The position numbers and the translations under genes were made by a program. Shown in pieces: positions 1-12,559 of a stretch of 64,000 nt of DNA (positions are counted from its first letter, which is position 1; the number at the start of each line of letters is the position of its first letter). This stretch comes from Plectrocnemia conspersa. Its lineage: Eukaryota; Arthropoda; Insecta; Trichoptera; Polycentropodidae. Under the pieces are notes generated by a model, which had not been told where the DNA came from, ran no database searches, and worked only from the letters and a program-made list of their open reading frames with translations. The stretch spans positions 1,210,682-1,274,681 of the forward strand of contig VTFK01000029.1 of the NCBI GenBank assembly GCA_009617715.1, read 5' to 3'.

Positions 1-3000
1 GATCCTCTTTTAAATACTCTTATAATAATCGTTTTATTTTCATACTGAATTGAAATGGAAACGTTTTATGCGGTGCTATGAAAAGTTCTAAAATTAAACC
101 AAGTTTTTCTAATTAAAAGTACAATAAAGCAACTATCTTTGTAGCGACTAAACCTCGCATATGCAATACGAGTACGGCGAATAACTTTTTTAATAGAAAT
201 CTTATGTGAGAAAAAAATGGATACAAGCAAAACATCCATTGTGAAAGCAAATATATCCACCTTTTATATTTCCGCAATATTTTTCCTAGTCAAACTCGAG
301 GTATCCTTGTAACTTGCACAATACTCCGTATTCTAGTGGAAACTGTGCTCACATACATACACACACATACTTTAGTACTTAGATAAAAGCTTCATCTGCA
401 CATAACCGCGGATGCATTCTCCGACTATTGTGGCAACGTGAAGTGTTCTTACACGTATCATTGCATTTCCATCGTTCTCACTACGATTGCTTTTTATTGC
501 TTATTGCTTTTTTGAAACACACACAAATTGGAACTTTCCTATACGAAGGCGAGCCATTGTTTTCTTCCACTTGTGTTCTCCAAGCATACGTGCCGAGAGA
601 CACAAAAGTTCAGGGATTGACATAGCGAAACGATAGCTAAATTTATACTAGTTAATTTTTATAGCTTTTTTAAGGTAAAATTTATACAATTTTTTATTTG
701 TATAACTGCATATATTTACAAAAATATTTTTTTGTTAATAGGTGCAGTCTATGAATTTTTATATCATAACAAAATGCATATTTCCGTACATTGTATCCAA
801 AGGCAAAAAAAATACATGTGAAAAACAAGAGTTTCCGAAGAAAGCCTCCACAAGTGGCTGTATCACCGTTTCCCCTTTCACCTCCACAGGAGGTAGTTAA
901 GCAGAACCTCCCTCGATCAACAGGTGGCTCCTTACCAGTCCCAGTCATGTACGCTGTGGCCCATACAAAGCGAGCCCTGCGTCGGCCCATTAAGCCTTAT
1001 GTACCCGTACAGCTTTCTTGGGGCTTTTCTTAACTGTTTACTCCCCCTTGAACTTGCACAGGAGCTCAACTCCAAAGTGTCTTAAGTCTTAAGACATCAA
1101 GGCAAACTTGAACGTTTCGTAAGGCGCCTGGGAAAAGTTTTTATAGGGTGAGCGATCAAGACGTCTGGAAAATTGGGTAAGTAGACGGAAAGTTAGTTTT
1201 GTCGAGCGTTCTTCTTTCACACTTGAGGGGAATCTCCCCTTTTATTTGGATTTTATTACGGCATTTATGGGTTATTGTATTCAAAAATAATATGTAGCAT
1301 CGAAAGCACATATGTTTGTTCTAAGTTAATTAACTGCTTGACCCTCCTCACAGAAAAAAACAAGTACTCTCTAACATAGCCGGTAACGTATGAAACAGAT
1401 GGCTTGTAATTCGTTAAGGTATACGGAAAAACGGTACCGAATGTATATTTAAACAAATGTTAGTATGCATGTATATTTTTAATAAAAAACGGCAAATACA
1501 GATGGTTCTTTAAGACGATTAAGTTACGAGATGGACCTAGTATTGTCTTCTTTGGGTAACTCGATACCGCACAGCTGGTCTTTGTATTTAATCTTATGTT
1601 TAATTACTTAAGCATTTTTGTTAAAAGATGTTTTTATTTGATCATCGATCATTGATCTATCAAAGTTGACAATCAAAAACCCCAAGCTATTGAGCAATCA
1701 TTGCTCTATTATTATTTGCAAAATATCGGATTTTAAAGATGGCCTTCTTCAAACAGAAGGCACGATCATTGTTAATGTTTTTTTTTGTGAGGCCTGTTCC
1801 TAATTTAACCTTAATCTCTTTGTTGAACCGTCACTTTTGAGGGCGCGTGGCGCAATTTTTTTCTTTGGCTAAAACGGCAGATAGAAACAGATCGATCATC
1901 CCTTTGTGGTTTGGGAGTGGAAACAAAAATTGATTGCTAAACCTACCGGGAAGGTTTTTTTTAGTTTGTTTGTGTAACGCGATATTTTCTTGATCGATCT
2001 TGAATGCGTTTCAGTGTCGTGATTTAGATTGAATATATAATATACATGCATAAGTTATAATTCATATACGTACATATGTACAAATATAGAAATTATATTA
2101 TTTATTAGTAGAGAGTCCTTTTTTAGAAAAATGGTATAGTAGTAAGAATACAATTGATCATATTTGGACTATTATTTAATTTATTTAAAAAAAAGCAATG
2201 GGCATTTAAAAATTGCCTGAATATTACCATGAAATATATTTAAATACACAATTATATTTTTATTGACTCAGAAAAATAAAAAATAAGCAAAATCGTATTA
2301 TTTAGATTTTTTTTATCAAATCATTATTTATGTTTTTAAGTTAAAATAGCATTGTCAGTTTTTTTACTATTGTCTTTTTTAAATAAATCAAAATTGTTTA
2401 TTTAAAGTAGATTTTTTATTATTATGGTATTTTTCAAGTAGCTATAATTAAATATGCCATATGAAAAAACTGTAATTTTGATATAAATATTTAAGAGACA
2501 GTTTATTTAATATGTTAGGCATTTATTAATATTGTATGATTAACCTTAATCTTATATTTAATGTTTTTTTTTTCATAAATTGCGCATTTAAAAGTAGCCT
2601 GGATATTGTTATGAGCTATTTATGACTGCGTCATTATAAGATTTGTTAGTTTTTTGAAAAAAATATTCCAATTGCTATAGTAGATCATAAAATAGTTATA
2701 GTTATAGCGACTTAATAAAAAAATATGACATTTTTGTTATTAATATAAGGATACTAATTATAAAAAAGTTAACTTTTTAAAATAAATAATAACTTTAGCT
2801 GTTATTAACTAAGAATGCCATTTTTAATACTCAGATCAGAAAATCAAGTTCATCAACATTGTTCAATTAATTTTAAATGCATGTACTTGATTCTAAGATA
2901 TGTCTTGTTTATATTATCAAAGACACATATCAAAAATTAAATTTTATAATTTAGTTTTTTCTCGCTAAAATTAATACTAAAATAAACAAGTATTTGTTAC

Positions 3001-5349
3001 GTTAAAAAAGCAGTGCAAATTAAAAGAAACGTGGTTTGTTTTGAATAGAAGATCTAATTGATTCATAAGTTAGACTTAACCCATTGAGCTATTATTTACC
3101 GAAACACAACTATAATTTAATCACTCTGTTTGCGGTGTGCAATATTAATTACTACGGATTGCGTTTGAGGTCAAATAATCGGCGTTGACCTTAACCCTGT
3201 GCACTGTAATTGCATTCCAGCATACGCCAGCGAATCGGTTAATCGATTATCAATTATCACTAGAGTTAATAGGTTAAACGGCGGCGTGTAAATATTTATT
3301 CACTAATTGTTACAATGCGACACCGGCAATAATGGTTTTATAATTTAAACACCACCGCTCTTCGATAAATATGTAATTCAGCCGTTTGGTGTTAATTATT
3401 CGGTCGGTTTTTTGAAGGGTGAGTTGGGGGTGGAACTTTAAAGGTGGCTTATGAATGACTGATACCAAACAAAACTTTGTATCAATCTGGTGCATGTAAG
3501 AAGATATTTATTTCTAATTATTATATCTTAAAGATCTTGTGGACACTCAGAAATTTCGATCTAAACGATTAATTAACAAAAAGCGTGAGGGAGAATCTTG
3601 AGGGTGTTTCTCGGCGGTTAGTCAAGAATTTAATTTAATCTAACTTGTGGATAGTACGGACTATCGAGAAATGTAAAGTTTTCCAATTCAAGTTTAAGAT
3701 TGTGTCGTTAATCATTCTATTAATTTATTGTACTTTTATGTATGTAACGTGTGTGTGAGTCTGAGCATATAAATACAATACCGGAAATAAAATATGTCAG
3801 AATAAACTTAGACAAGAGGAAGGGGCTCAAATATGAGGATCTAACTGTAATGCCAGGTGGTGATTCAGATCCATGATACAGAGTGCATCAAAAAAATGAA
3901 TTATATAAATATAAATAAATTAACTAATTTTTACTGTGTTTTTAAAAATGCATTTAAAATTGATTTTATGATAGTAAATGTTTAATTTATTTAGAGATGA
4001 TTAAAAGGTTCTCATTTTTTTAATGTAAATGGCAACATAATCTTATTTTATATATAGTTTATTTTGTTTTTGAAAATTGGCAATAAAATTTATTGTTTGA
4101 TAGTTTTGATTTGATAAAATAATAAATATTCGTTTTTATCTATATTCCTAATACAAATAATTGTATTAAATATAATATTATATGCATTAAAAAAAAAAAA
4201 TATATAAAAATCCTCTTTATTAAAATGAGTATTAAAATCATATATATTTTTGAGCCAGCGTGTGCCGCTGCAAATAATTGACTTTATATTTTTTTGCCTC
4301 TCTCGCACAACCATAGAAATAAATAATTTTATTTGCTTGAAGCGTCCTCCTACCCTAGTCGGTAAGTCGGTATTTTTTATTATTCTTGAAATTACACCCA
4401 TATATAGGGGATGATTGGTGACTTGTGCCATAACCGACATTGTGCTAAACTACACTTAATACATAATTATCGCACTAGTGCATTATTAAATGAAAAGACA
4501 TAGTTATGGGTGGCAATAACAATTGATTTGCATCTGTATATTATTCGCGAAATTAGGACGAATAGAAGAAATTTTATTTTGCACCCTTGATCTCCAAAAT
4601 GTGCATATACGGCAGCTGCATCAAATCGTATTCACTTTCACCCTTCTTCTCACTTATTGTTGGCCGAATTCAATAACTTAAGCATTTCGCTAGAATTTGG
4701 CTGCTCATCGGACAGATGTTATTCAAATTAATCGATGACAACGGATTATGGATTGTTTACGTTGTTTTGAATGAACAAATAGTTTTATATTTGTAAAAAT
4801 ATGAAAGCTTAAATTATTATATATATTTTCATAAATTAATATAAAGAGTTATTTGATCATTATTTTATTGTAAAAATATTTGGTAGCTCTTTTACTATAA
4901 CTGTATTAGGCTTTTGTTTTTCTTGTATGAACGTATATATTTTTCATATATCACATAATTTAACTTAGACATTTAATTCTAAACGCGTGCGCACCTGGCA
5001 CACTTATGTCGCGTGCTACATTATCAGTGGTAGCTCGTGTCTTGCACATATGTTATTTTTTTTAATAAAATACTTTTCAAATACATCTATATAAATTATG
5101 AAACATTGTAATCATACAAAATATAATAATGAACATATGGGGCAAAAGCTTAATATTTATATATTTTATTTTAAATTATATCATAAAATATTTCATAAAA
5201 ATAATTATGGTGGAAACTTAAAATATATGAACACCATCCCATATAATTGAAGACATAAATAAAAACATATTATTATTATTCATTATTTTTAATACATTTA
5301 AGATATTCTATATGAGCTGTATTAGCTCATTATTAGAGAAGTTTCAATA
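1..5349. other. AT-rich non-coding DNA, no gene seen
   Basis: I found no recognisable gene or transposon here. Open frames in this stretch are short, low-complexity and lack family signatures. Small less AT-rich patches lie at about 800-1130, 1780-1990, 3120-3280 and 4985-5045. The 3120-3280 patch holds two nuclear-receptor-like half sites facing each other (AGGTCA at 3168, TGACCT at 3186) and several TAAT homeodomain-type cores, so it could be a cis-regulatory segment, but this is motif-level inference only. Confidence 0.6.
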
Positions 5350-5511
5350 CAAGATATGTGATAATCTGTGATGATCAATCGAAATTATATTTATAATTCC
5401 GATATCTTAGACACGATAGAAATTTAAAAACACTAAGGTTCGTATGGGATTCGAACCCAGGTCTTTTAGCTCAATAGTCAGAGACTTAAACCACTCGTCT
5501 ATCGTGCTGGT
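5350..5511 (-). repeat. tRNA-derived SINE, copy A
   Basis: Read on the minus strand, this copy starts with a head like a tRNA gene: an A-box-like TAGACGAGTGG and, about 45 bases on, a perfect B box GGTTCGAATCC. These are the two internal RNA polymerase III promoter elements. A family-specific body follows (CCCATACGAACCTTAGTG, then a TTTCTATCGTGTCT stretch). The same head and body recur at 6.3, 6.55, 12.0-12.4 and 49.0 kb, which makes this a dispersed SINE and not a functional tRNA gene; it lacks a foldable acceptor stem. This is the best preserved head in the window. Confidence 0.72.
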
Positions 5512-6002
5512 CAATTATTTAATATTTCTGTTGAGAAGCCGAATGGCTCGTAAAAGAGTAGCATTCTGAAGGCCGCGACAGGCAAGAATAAGGGACGCGA
5601 TCGCGGTTTCTAAGGCACTAAAGCTTGCAGCTGAAAGATAGATTGTCGACACCATCCTTTAGCAACTAGATTAATTGATACAGTTTTATATCTTTGTTAA
5701 AGTATACAAATCTCAAGCTCGTAGGATGCACCCAGCTACCGCGTTATTTTTACGATTCAGAATTATATTTCTTAGATATTCATATATAATACAACAGGTG
5801 AAACAAGCACAAAACTGAGGCGAGGGGGAGGGGGAAAAAATAACATTATTTGCTAATATTTTAAAACTGCTTTTGTAAACAAATATTGTTGATTAGAAAC
5901 AATATATTTTCTGAAGTACCTTTTCAAAACCTAATATTTACGACCTGCTCCAATTTAATTAATCATCATGATATTCCTTGTTGAGATTATTATACTCTAG
6001 GT

Positions 6003-6266
6003 CAGTGGTCGGCAAACTTATTAGCCAAAGAGCCAAATATGTACATTACAACGGTTAAAAAAAATTGAGAGCCAAATCTATTTATTAATTTAGCAAACAT
6101 TTATTATAATTTTCCAAATCAACACAAAGACGTTTAAATTTAGAGCTCCATATTTCCTTATTTTTTAAATCGAATGCGCGAATGCACGTGGATATTTGTG
6201 CCAGAGCCGCACTTAAGGGGCCAAAGAGCCGCATGCGGCTCCGGAGCCGCACTTTGCCGACCTCTG
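6003..6266. mobile_element. Non-autonomous hAT element (MITE), 264 bp
   Basis: The element begins CAGTGGTCGGCAAACT and ends with the near-reverse complement AGTGCGG..TTTGCCGACCTCTG pattern. It is flanked by a perfect 8-bp direct repeat CTCTAGGT at 5995-6002 and 6267-6274, the target-site duplication length of the hAT superfamily. The interior has no coding capacity but contains a GC-rich hairpin-prone stretch near 6205-6255 (GAGCCGCATGCGGCTCCGG). It must have been moved by a transposase encoded elsewhere. The perfect duplication suggests a fairly recent insertion. It inserted beside SINE copy B. Confidence 0.88.
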
Positions 6267-6282
6267 CTCTAGGTGAACCTAA

Positions 6283-6425
6283 TTTGTGATGATCGATTGA
6301 ATTATAATTATATAATAAATACTAATTCCAATTTCTCAGACGCGATTGAAAATAAAAAAACTAAGGTCCATATGGGATTAGAACCCATGTCTTTCAGATC
6401 AATAGTCAAATAATTAAATCGTATT
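6283..6425 (-). repeat. tRNA-derived SINE, copy B
   Basis: This is a diverged copy of the family at 5350-5511, on the minus strand. The body motif matches (CCATATGGGATTAGAACCCA on the plus strand, equivalent to the B-box side), as does the ATCGCGTCTGAGAAATTGG-like segment downstream. The head is degraded, with no convincing A box. It lies directly beside the hAT MITE. Confidence 0.6.
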
Positions 6426-6544
6426 CTTAATTAAATGGAGGAGAAGAAAATTTAAGATAATATAAGTAAAAAATATTTATAATGCAATTTTATGGTATTT
6501 TAGCATTCAATTATCTTTAATTATTGTCAGTGAGTTATACATGA

Positions 6545-6657
6545 AAGGCCTGGGATTGAATATCATGTGAATTCTGGAGTTTTTCAATTTCAATCGTATT
6601 TGGGAGATCAGAATTAATGAGCATTTTGTAATTATAGATTCGATTTATCATCACTTA
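6545..6657 (+). repeat. SINE body, copy C (head lost)
   Basis: From GGCCTGGGATTGAATATCATG onward this matches the SINE body of the other copies: a degraded B-box end, then TTTTTCAATTTC.ATCGTAT, then GAGATCAGAATTA. The tRNA-like head with the A box is missing, so it is a 5'-truncated or degraded copy in the opposite orientation to copies A and B. Confidence 0.5.
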
Positions 6658-9239
6658 TAAGGTTTTGATAGATTTTTATCAATTTCACGGATGAATACTT
6701 AAAATAAATTTGAGCTAGGTTGTCCATAGTCTCATATGTTGGTTGTAAGTTGTAATACTGTGTTATAGACAATAAAATGAATGTCACTGATTTACAGATT
6801 TTTTTTTTAGTCTAGTGCCTCATAATTAATTAGTAGTTGCTGATTGTGTTTACACAGTTGTTACGCATTAAGCTAACATTTGTTATATTTCAATGGAATA
6901 ATAATAGTTAATAAATATAAAATGATGAGAAATGTCTTGAGACTATTAATGCTTTCTTTATGATTATTTTTAATTAAGTTTTGCAGATTTACTAAAAAAA
7001 TTTCGTTAAAATTATTTATGATCGAATAGATGTTAATATTATTTTTCTTAAATAAATAGAGAGCCGAAAAATAAAACATTACACATTAAATGATATTATT
7101 TTCATATTACTTTTCAAGTGTAACAGTTTAAAAATGAAAAAAAAATTCAGTAACTTCTCAATCGCCAGTTTCACTAAAAGAGGACCAAAATAATAACAGA
7201 AACGATGACAGAAAATATGGAATTATTGGTATGATAAAAAGCTATGTAAAGTAGGATACAAAATATGGAAAGATATGCTAGAATTTATATTTGTTCTTAA
7301 ATTGATTTTTATTTTTATAGAAATTTACAAATCAACGCTAAAACCTCAGGCAATTAAAAATGGTATGTTTCATTTAAATATATTTATATAATTAGTATTT
7401 ATACGCCACTGCATTTCAGCGCAGCAAGACCGACCTATTGCACTTTCAAGTCGGGCTTTAAACAACTGCAAACTGGAAAAGTGGACGCGGAGCCAGTTTC
7501 GCACCCTGACTTGTTCACCACCAGTGGCATCTGCACATCGGCACCCTTCACTGTGCTGCCACCCGTAAGATGGATATGCGCTGGTCGAGGGGAACGCGCG
7601 GTCGTTAATTCAACGCATTCAATTTCAAATCGGCGATTTGATTTTGTGATTTGTCAGACTTGATCCTGATTTTGCACTTATGCTCTTTTGCTAACAATGA
7701 TCGCGGAATAATTTGATTGTCATTATTGTTCGCAGGTGAGCTGAGGAGGAAGCTGTCGCCATTGGTCACTCTTCGGACGTGGGAGGGAATGTAAGAAGAG
7801 GTCAGCCAATGGCATTTGTTGAAAGAACTTGGCGTGAAGGAATTCCGTGCTCGTTTTCCCACAATGGCATTCTTGTGAGCCGACACGACTCAATTGTGGA
7901 AAATGTGCGGCTGACAACGCCGGTGATTTGTCAGAAAATAAATTGTCTTTTAAATGACCGAATAAATAAAAGAGAAAAATATATATATATAGCAAATCCA
8001 TAAAACGAAACTTGAAGGATATGCAAAAGAAACGGTCTTAGTTACATGCTTAGACTTCACTGTAATATTATGTCAATATATATTTTTTTGGTAAAAAAAT
8101 AGTTAATAATGCCTCTACTAATAATGAAGGTCTTTGTAAAAAATCAGAAAAGGAACAATACGAAAATTAACTGATATACATTTTATATATATAGAATAGA
8201 AAATAATAAATTTTATTTTTAATTAATAAGAGTAAACTATATAGCTCATTGTCTTTCCAAAATGATTATATTTATATTACAAACAATAAAGATAAGTTAG
8301 AATTGCTAATAATATAATTTATCAATTTATAAAATAATATACTTTAAAAGGAACTAATTACAAGACTAAAAATTAGCATATATTTCTTGACTATTCAAAA
8401 TAAATATAGTCTAAAATAATATAATAAAGTTTATAAGACATATTGCTATGAATTATTAAAAGCAAACATTATTTTAAGTATAATAATAAAATCATTAATG
8501 TCATAAAATAATAGTGTTATTATCATGTACAAAAAACATTTATACATCCTCATCTTAATTTATGCAAATAATAACTTATATTATATATTTCCAATACCAA
8601 TATTTTTTAAAACGAATGAGTGACAAAAAACGAATGTTTTATTATGGGAGCCAATTCTTCGATTTCTCGCTACTTTGACCCTCTGATAGACAATTCATTG
8701 AAACTATAGCAATTATCGACTCGGAAAATCTCGCACAGAAGTCAGGTAAGGTCATAAAGCCGATGCACGTAAGTCATGAGCGTGCGAATGCATTATACTG
8801 CACATTATATTTTGCTAGGAATTCGTGACAGGGAATCGGAAAAGCGTTTTTATCAGACAACTTTATCTAATCACATGAAAACTCGCTTCAATAGCGCATA
8901 ATATCGATTGACCTGATATATTTTACATACACAATATGAAAAAATAGTACTTCGATATGTTTGTTCGTGTAAAATAATTTATTTCGTTTTCTAGCGATGT
9001 AATTGATTAAATTTAGGCAAAAATAAACGAAGTGTGCTAGAGTAAAGCTATTTATATATTATAAATATCCAATTAATAGCGTTTTTAAAACAATAAATAA
9101 AGGCTTGAATATGTGCAGTTTTTCATAATGAAGAATAGTGAATACATATGAACATCCAAACGATGTATTGAACAAAAATCATTTGGCATAGCAAAACATA
9201 ATTTCCTCCATCCTTTATGTATAATATAATTTTATTTTA
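6658..9239. other. Non-coding stretch with a less AT-rich island at 7.4-7.96 kb
   Basis: Most of this is AT-rich with nothing recognisable. Between about 7410 and 7960 the composition is clearly more balanced and looks unique. Three overlapping frames of 74-93 codons are open in the later part of it on both strands, which suggests composition and not coding. I see no family motif in any of them. A conserved regulatory block or a decayed exon is possible. From 8000 to 8620 it is AT-rich again, and 8640-8920 is mildly GC-richer. Confidence 0.45.
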
Positions 9240-9313
9240 ATGCATTGTCCGCTAGATAGTGATCGTTACAGGCTAGTCCATTTTCTCGGTCGTCGAACCT
9301 GGCCAGGTTAACG

Positions 9314-9481
9314 ATGGCAACAATTGACCGGAAGCGAGTCTGCTCTGATGATGGAACGGAAGCTGTCGAACGGCGGAACTACACCTATGACGGTGGTGAC
9401 ATCACTGGGTCCGTTTCGGAGCGTCTCCGTCTTGACATTAATTTCCACCTAAATCTCTTAATCTGGCTATACGGATACTAG
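9314..9481 (+). CDS. Small ORF, 55 codons, function unknown
   Basis: An ATG in the context TTAACGATGG opens a 55-codon frame ending in TAG at 9479-9481. It sits inside a GC-richer island (about 9240-9620) surrounded by AT-rich DNA. The predicted product begins MATIDRKRVCSDDG, is charged in its first two thirds and ends in a hydrophobic stretch (NLLIWLYGY). I do not recognise the family. It has no signal peptide, and the terminal hydrophobic run is too short to be a confident membrane segment. It may be a chance ORF in a regulatory island, or a small or partial exon. Confidence 0.22.
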   Translation: MATIDRKRVCSDDGTEAVERRNYTYDGGDITGSVSERLRLDINFHLNLLIWLYGY

Positions 9482-10351
9482 CATGTAGCAATCGGTGACT
9501 AATTATGATGCAACGTGGAAAAGCTCTCGCTAATCGTCTTAAGCTCGCACACGTCGTCAAAGCTCGGCGAAATTGAATGACGGCAGAAAACGCGAGCGGG
9601 GAAATACGATTGTCGAGGAAATTAAGGGAGATTATTTTTTTTTTATATGTATATGCATTTTTTTTTATAAAAGCTATTTATTAATATGTATAACTATGAA
9701 TGGTCAATAAATTAAAATGAAACATGCGTTCCGTAAAAATTATTTTCTTTACAAAATGTACTTCACTCTCCCATCAACAAAAATGTATAAATATATTTAT
9801 TTAATATTTTCAAGATACAATATTGCTGTTAAAATATATTATATAAAATATACATTTAAATTGCGAACTCCTGGTATAGAAAGTACAAAAAGTATAAAAT
9901 CTATGAAAATGCTTAATAGCCGATTCACTCAAAATTACTCGTAGATACTACCGAAGAAATGCAGATTAAATTAGTTATAGAAAATAAAATAATAAAACTC
10001 TACAATAATAAATTGAATCAGAAAGCATAATAAGAGAGAGGCATAATCAGATAAATCTTATCTAACAAATGTTTCTCGTATTTGGGAATGTAATATATTT
10101 TTAATTTAATTATTACATGGGCATATGATACAATTGCATATATCAAGATGTTAATTAAAAAATCTTAAAAATATTTCCAAGTAGATAAAATGTAAGTTTC
10201 ATATATGTATGTATATACATGTGTTATTGGTGTAAAATCAACCCAGCGTCATTAAATTTTAAGAATCGCCAAGGATAAAGGAGCGCTCACACGAGTCACC
10301 GTTCAGCTGAAGGGCCCCTAAAGAGCGAAGCGGCAATGCAAATAATTTCGC

Positions 10352-10354
<3 letters not shown>

Positions 10355-10385
<31 letters not shown>
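10355..10385. repeat. (CT)n microsatellite
   Basis: About 31 bases of pure CT dinucleotide repeat. It lies in a moderately GC-rich, unique-looking stretch (about 10250-10700) with no recognised gene. Confidence 0.95.
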
Positions 10386-10390
<5 letters not shown>

Positions 10391-11241
10391 ATACTACTTT
10401 CATCCGCGTGAAATCTCATTCTTGGTACGTTTCAGTTTTTAATCGCATCTGAAACTTTGTGGAGTAAAATCGTTTGCACCCTTGAAACGTTCTGAAAAGG
10501 AATAGCTGCGAGCATCACCTGTGAACACAACGCTTCCTTTCAAACGCGACGCTCGAAACTACCTCTTCCATTGTAAAGGAAGATACTTTTTTATCTTCTC
10601 GGCACTCCGGGCTCGTGTTCAATTATACGAATGCACCGTATAATTATTTTTTCTTCTCGTGGGCGCGTGTAATAAATATTAACGCCTGTAACGCGCTTCA
10701 TTTGCACATAGAAAACGATTTGTCTAAAACCCGAAAGAATATATCCTTATCAAACTTTATTGAGTATTGAATAAGAGTGCAACAAACATAGATAAGAAAA
10801 GCAATCATACAATATATTTTCATATATTTAAGAAAATTATATTGTGGCTAATATTTTATTTCTTAGTTCCTTGGCATGAGCCATTAGCTTCGGTAACAAT
10901 TTTTTTTTTATATTTTCAGGGCAAAAAAAACACGCGTTTCAATCATTAACTATCAATGTTATTTAATGTTTATTTGTTTGTAGTTTTATAAAGTTTTTTA
11001 ATTAATGGTTTAAGAAAATTTTATCATACAGCATCAAATATATATTTTATGAATTCTTGCTGTAATTTGCTATAATTTTCTTTAAAATTAGATCCCAAAC
11101 ATCAGCTTAGTTAATTACTTTAAATTATTCATAGGATAATATTATAATAAAATCTCCTATTATTTTAATTAATTTAGACATATTTTTTTGGTAATAAATT
11201 GAACTTTATTACTAATGTTGGCACACTAAAACTCTCTTTGA

Positions 11242-11978
11242 ATTTTTTTCAAAAAAAGAAAACCTAAAGACAACAGAAAAGAAAACAAAAAAAAATTACA
11301 TAGGACATGCACGTCTTCCATACATCTAAGGGGTGACAGAAAAGATATGAAGAATCCTAATGAAGCGCAATATCAGAACTATTTTCCTATCTAAAAACAA
11401 AATTGGTTCAATGCTTCCAATTGGAAAAGATCGTTTAAAAAATTAATCCCAAGGTGTGTATAAAATCTCGTGTGCAGATTGCGATAAAATAGACGTATCG
11501 CACACCGAAGGAATGAACACAAAAATTCTGTAAAAAATAGTAATTATACCCTAAAATTGATTTTAGTAGCACAAAAACCTTAGCTTATATTAAAAATCTT
11601 TTTGTTCATACAAAACGCGAGTCGCTTGAATTAGAAATTCACAAAAATATCGCTATAAACAAGAGAGATAATAGTAGCATATTATCTCTTGGCTTCCGGT
11701 TTTGGAGTCTTTGCGAATAAAATCACATAAAATTGTCAATTGCCACACAATTACACAAACACATTAACACAGACACAAATGACGCGTCACGGTCAAATGG
11801 ACAATTAATTAATATAAGTAATACTGCCCCACCGAAATGTATATATGACAAGATCAAGGACCAGAGCGGCATTTACGGATAATTCGTGACCATGGCTGGA
11901 GCATCTCGGCCGAAATACAATATAAAAAGAAAGTAAGCGAAAATCGCAATGAATCCCGAGATTTCAAAATACAAACAT
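11242..11978 (+). pseudogene. Penelope-like element, dead 3' half
   Basis: This matches 41040-41690 and 42541-42690 of the second Penelope-like element in the window. It starts in the linker before the nuclease domain (motif NYIGHARLPYI at about 11296), continues through LPIGKDRLKN and reaches the GIY-YIG start (GVYKISCADCDK near 11452-11490). There the catalytic region is cut by a deletion. In-frame stops follow PYI and occur elsewhere. After the coding part comes the 3' UTR (CCCCACCG..., then the terminal motif TAAGCGAAAATCGCAATGAA and CCCGAGATTTCAAAA). Reverse transcriptase is absent. This copy lacks the LINE insertion seen in the 42-kb copy, so it shows the original arrangement of the 3' region. 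Confidence 0.8.
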
Positions 11979-12009
11979 ATATATTTTTATTATAAAATCA
12001 AGTATTTAA

Positions 12010-12400
12010 TAGCACGATAGACCAGTGGTATAAGTTAGTGACTAATATCTGAAAGATCTGGCTATTTTAAATTTTCTAGCTTTGCAAAAAAATGTCAGAG
12101 ACGAGAGATATTGATTTATTTATAAATGAAAAAGAAAAAAAAATTAGATAGTGGAAGTAGATACAGTGTTGATCTAAAAAAGTAGCATGGCGCATGAAAA
12201 AATATTTATAGCGTTTTTGGCACTAGATTATATCAAGCAACCATCAGTGATTAATACCTAAAAAGACTGGGTTCAAATCCCATATGAACCCTAGAATTTT
12301 TCAATTTTCATCGTATCTAGGAGATAGGAAATAGTGATATTTATATATTTAAAATCCGAAAATATCAGCGCATGATATCTATAATTTTAGCTGTAATTAA
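12010..12400 (+). repeat. Two SINE pieces in tandem, copy D
   Basis: At 12010-12075 there is a head with TAGCACGATAGACCAGTGG (A-box-like) but a ruined B box. At about 12225-12400 there is a body with B box GGTTCAAATCCC and the diagnostic CATATGAACCCTAGAATTTTTCAATTTTCATCG run. About 150 bases of unrelated sequence separate them. A tail region further on (12500-12550) ends in an AAATAAATAAATAAAA-type run, like a retroposon tail. They may be two separate insertions or one interrupted copy. Confidence 0.55.
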
Positions 12401-12559
12401 TATAATAGCTATGACTGATTGACAGACTTTGAACGTAATCTGTCTTATTACTTACTAAGTATATGTTTATTTTTTATACCGTTGTAATGCATTTAGGCTG
12501 ACGGTTGCCATGTTATAAAGTACATTTAAAATAAATAAATAAAAATTAATGTTTTTTAC

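Noticed and set aside
791..1033. 80-codon ORF and its antisense partner in a GC-richer patch
   Set aside because: Both strands are open and no motif was recognised; it is probably compositional.
5431..5511. Possible tRNA gene (perfect B box)
   Set aside because: The head is repeated with a non-tRNA body at several loci and lacks a pairing acceptor stem, so it is a SINE.
11880..11935. Possible hammerhead ribozyme in the Penelope 3' region (TGACCATGGCT..GGCCGAAATA; similar at 42608-42640)
   Set aside because: A stem-II-like pairing and GAAA occur in both copies, but the conserved CUGAUGA core is altered (GUGAUCA/GUGACCA) and no stem I follows the would-be cleavage site.
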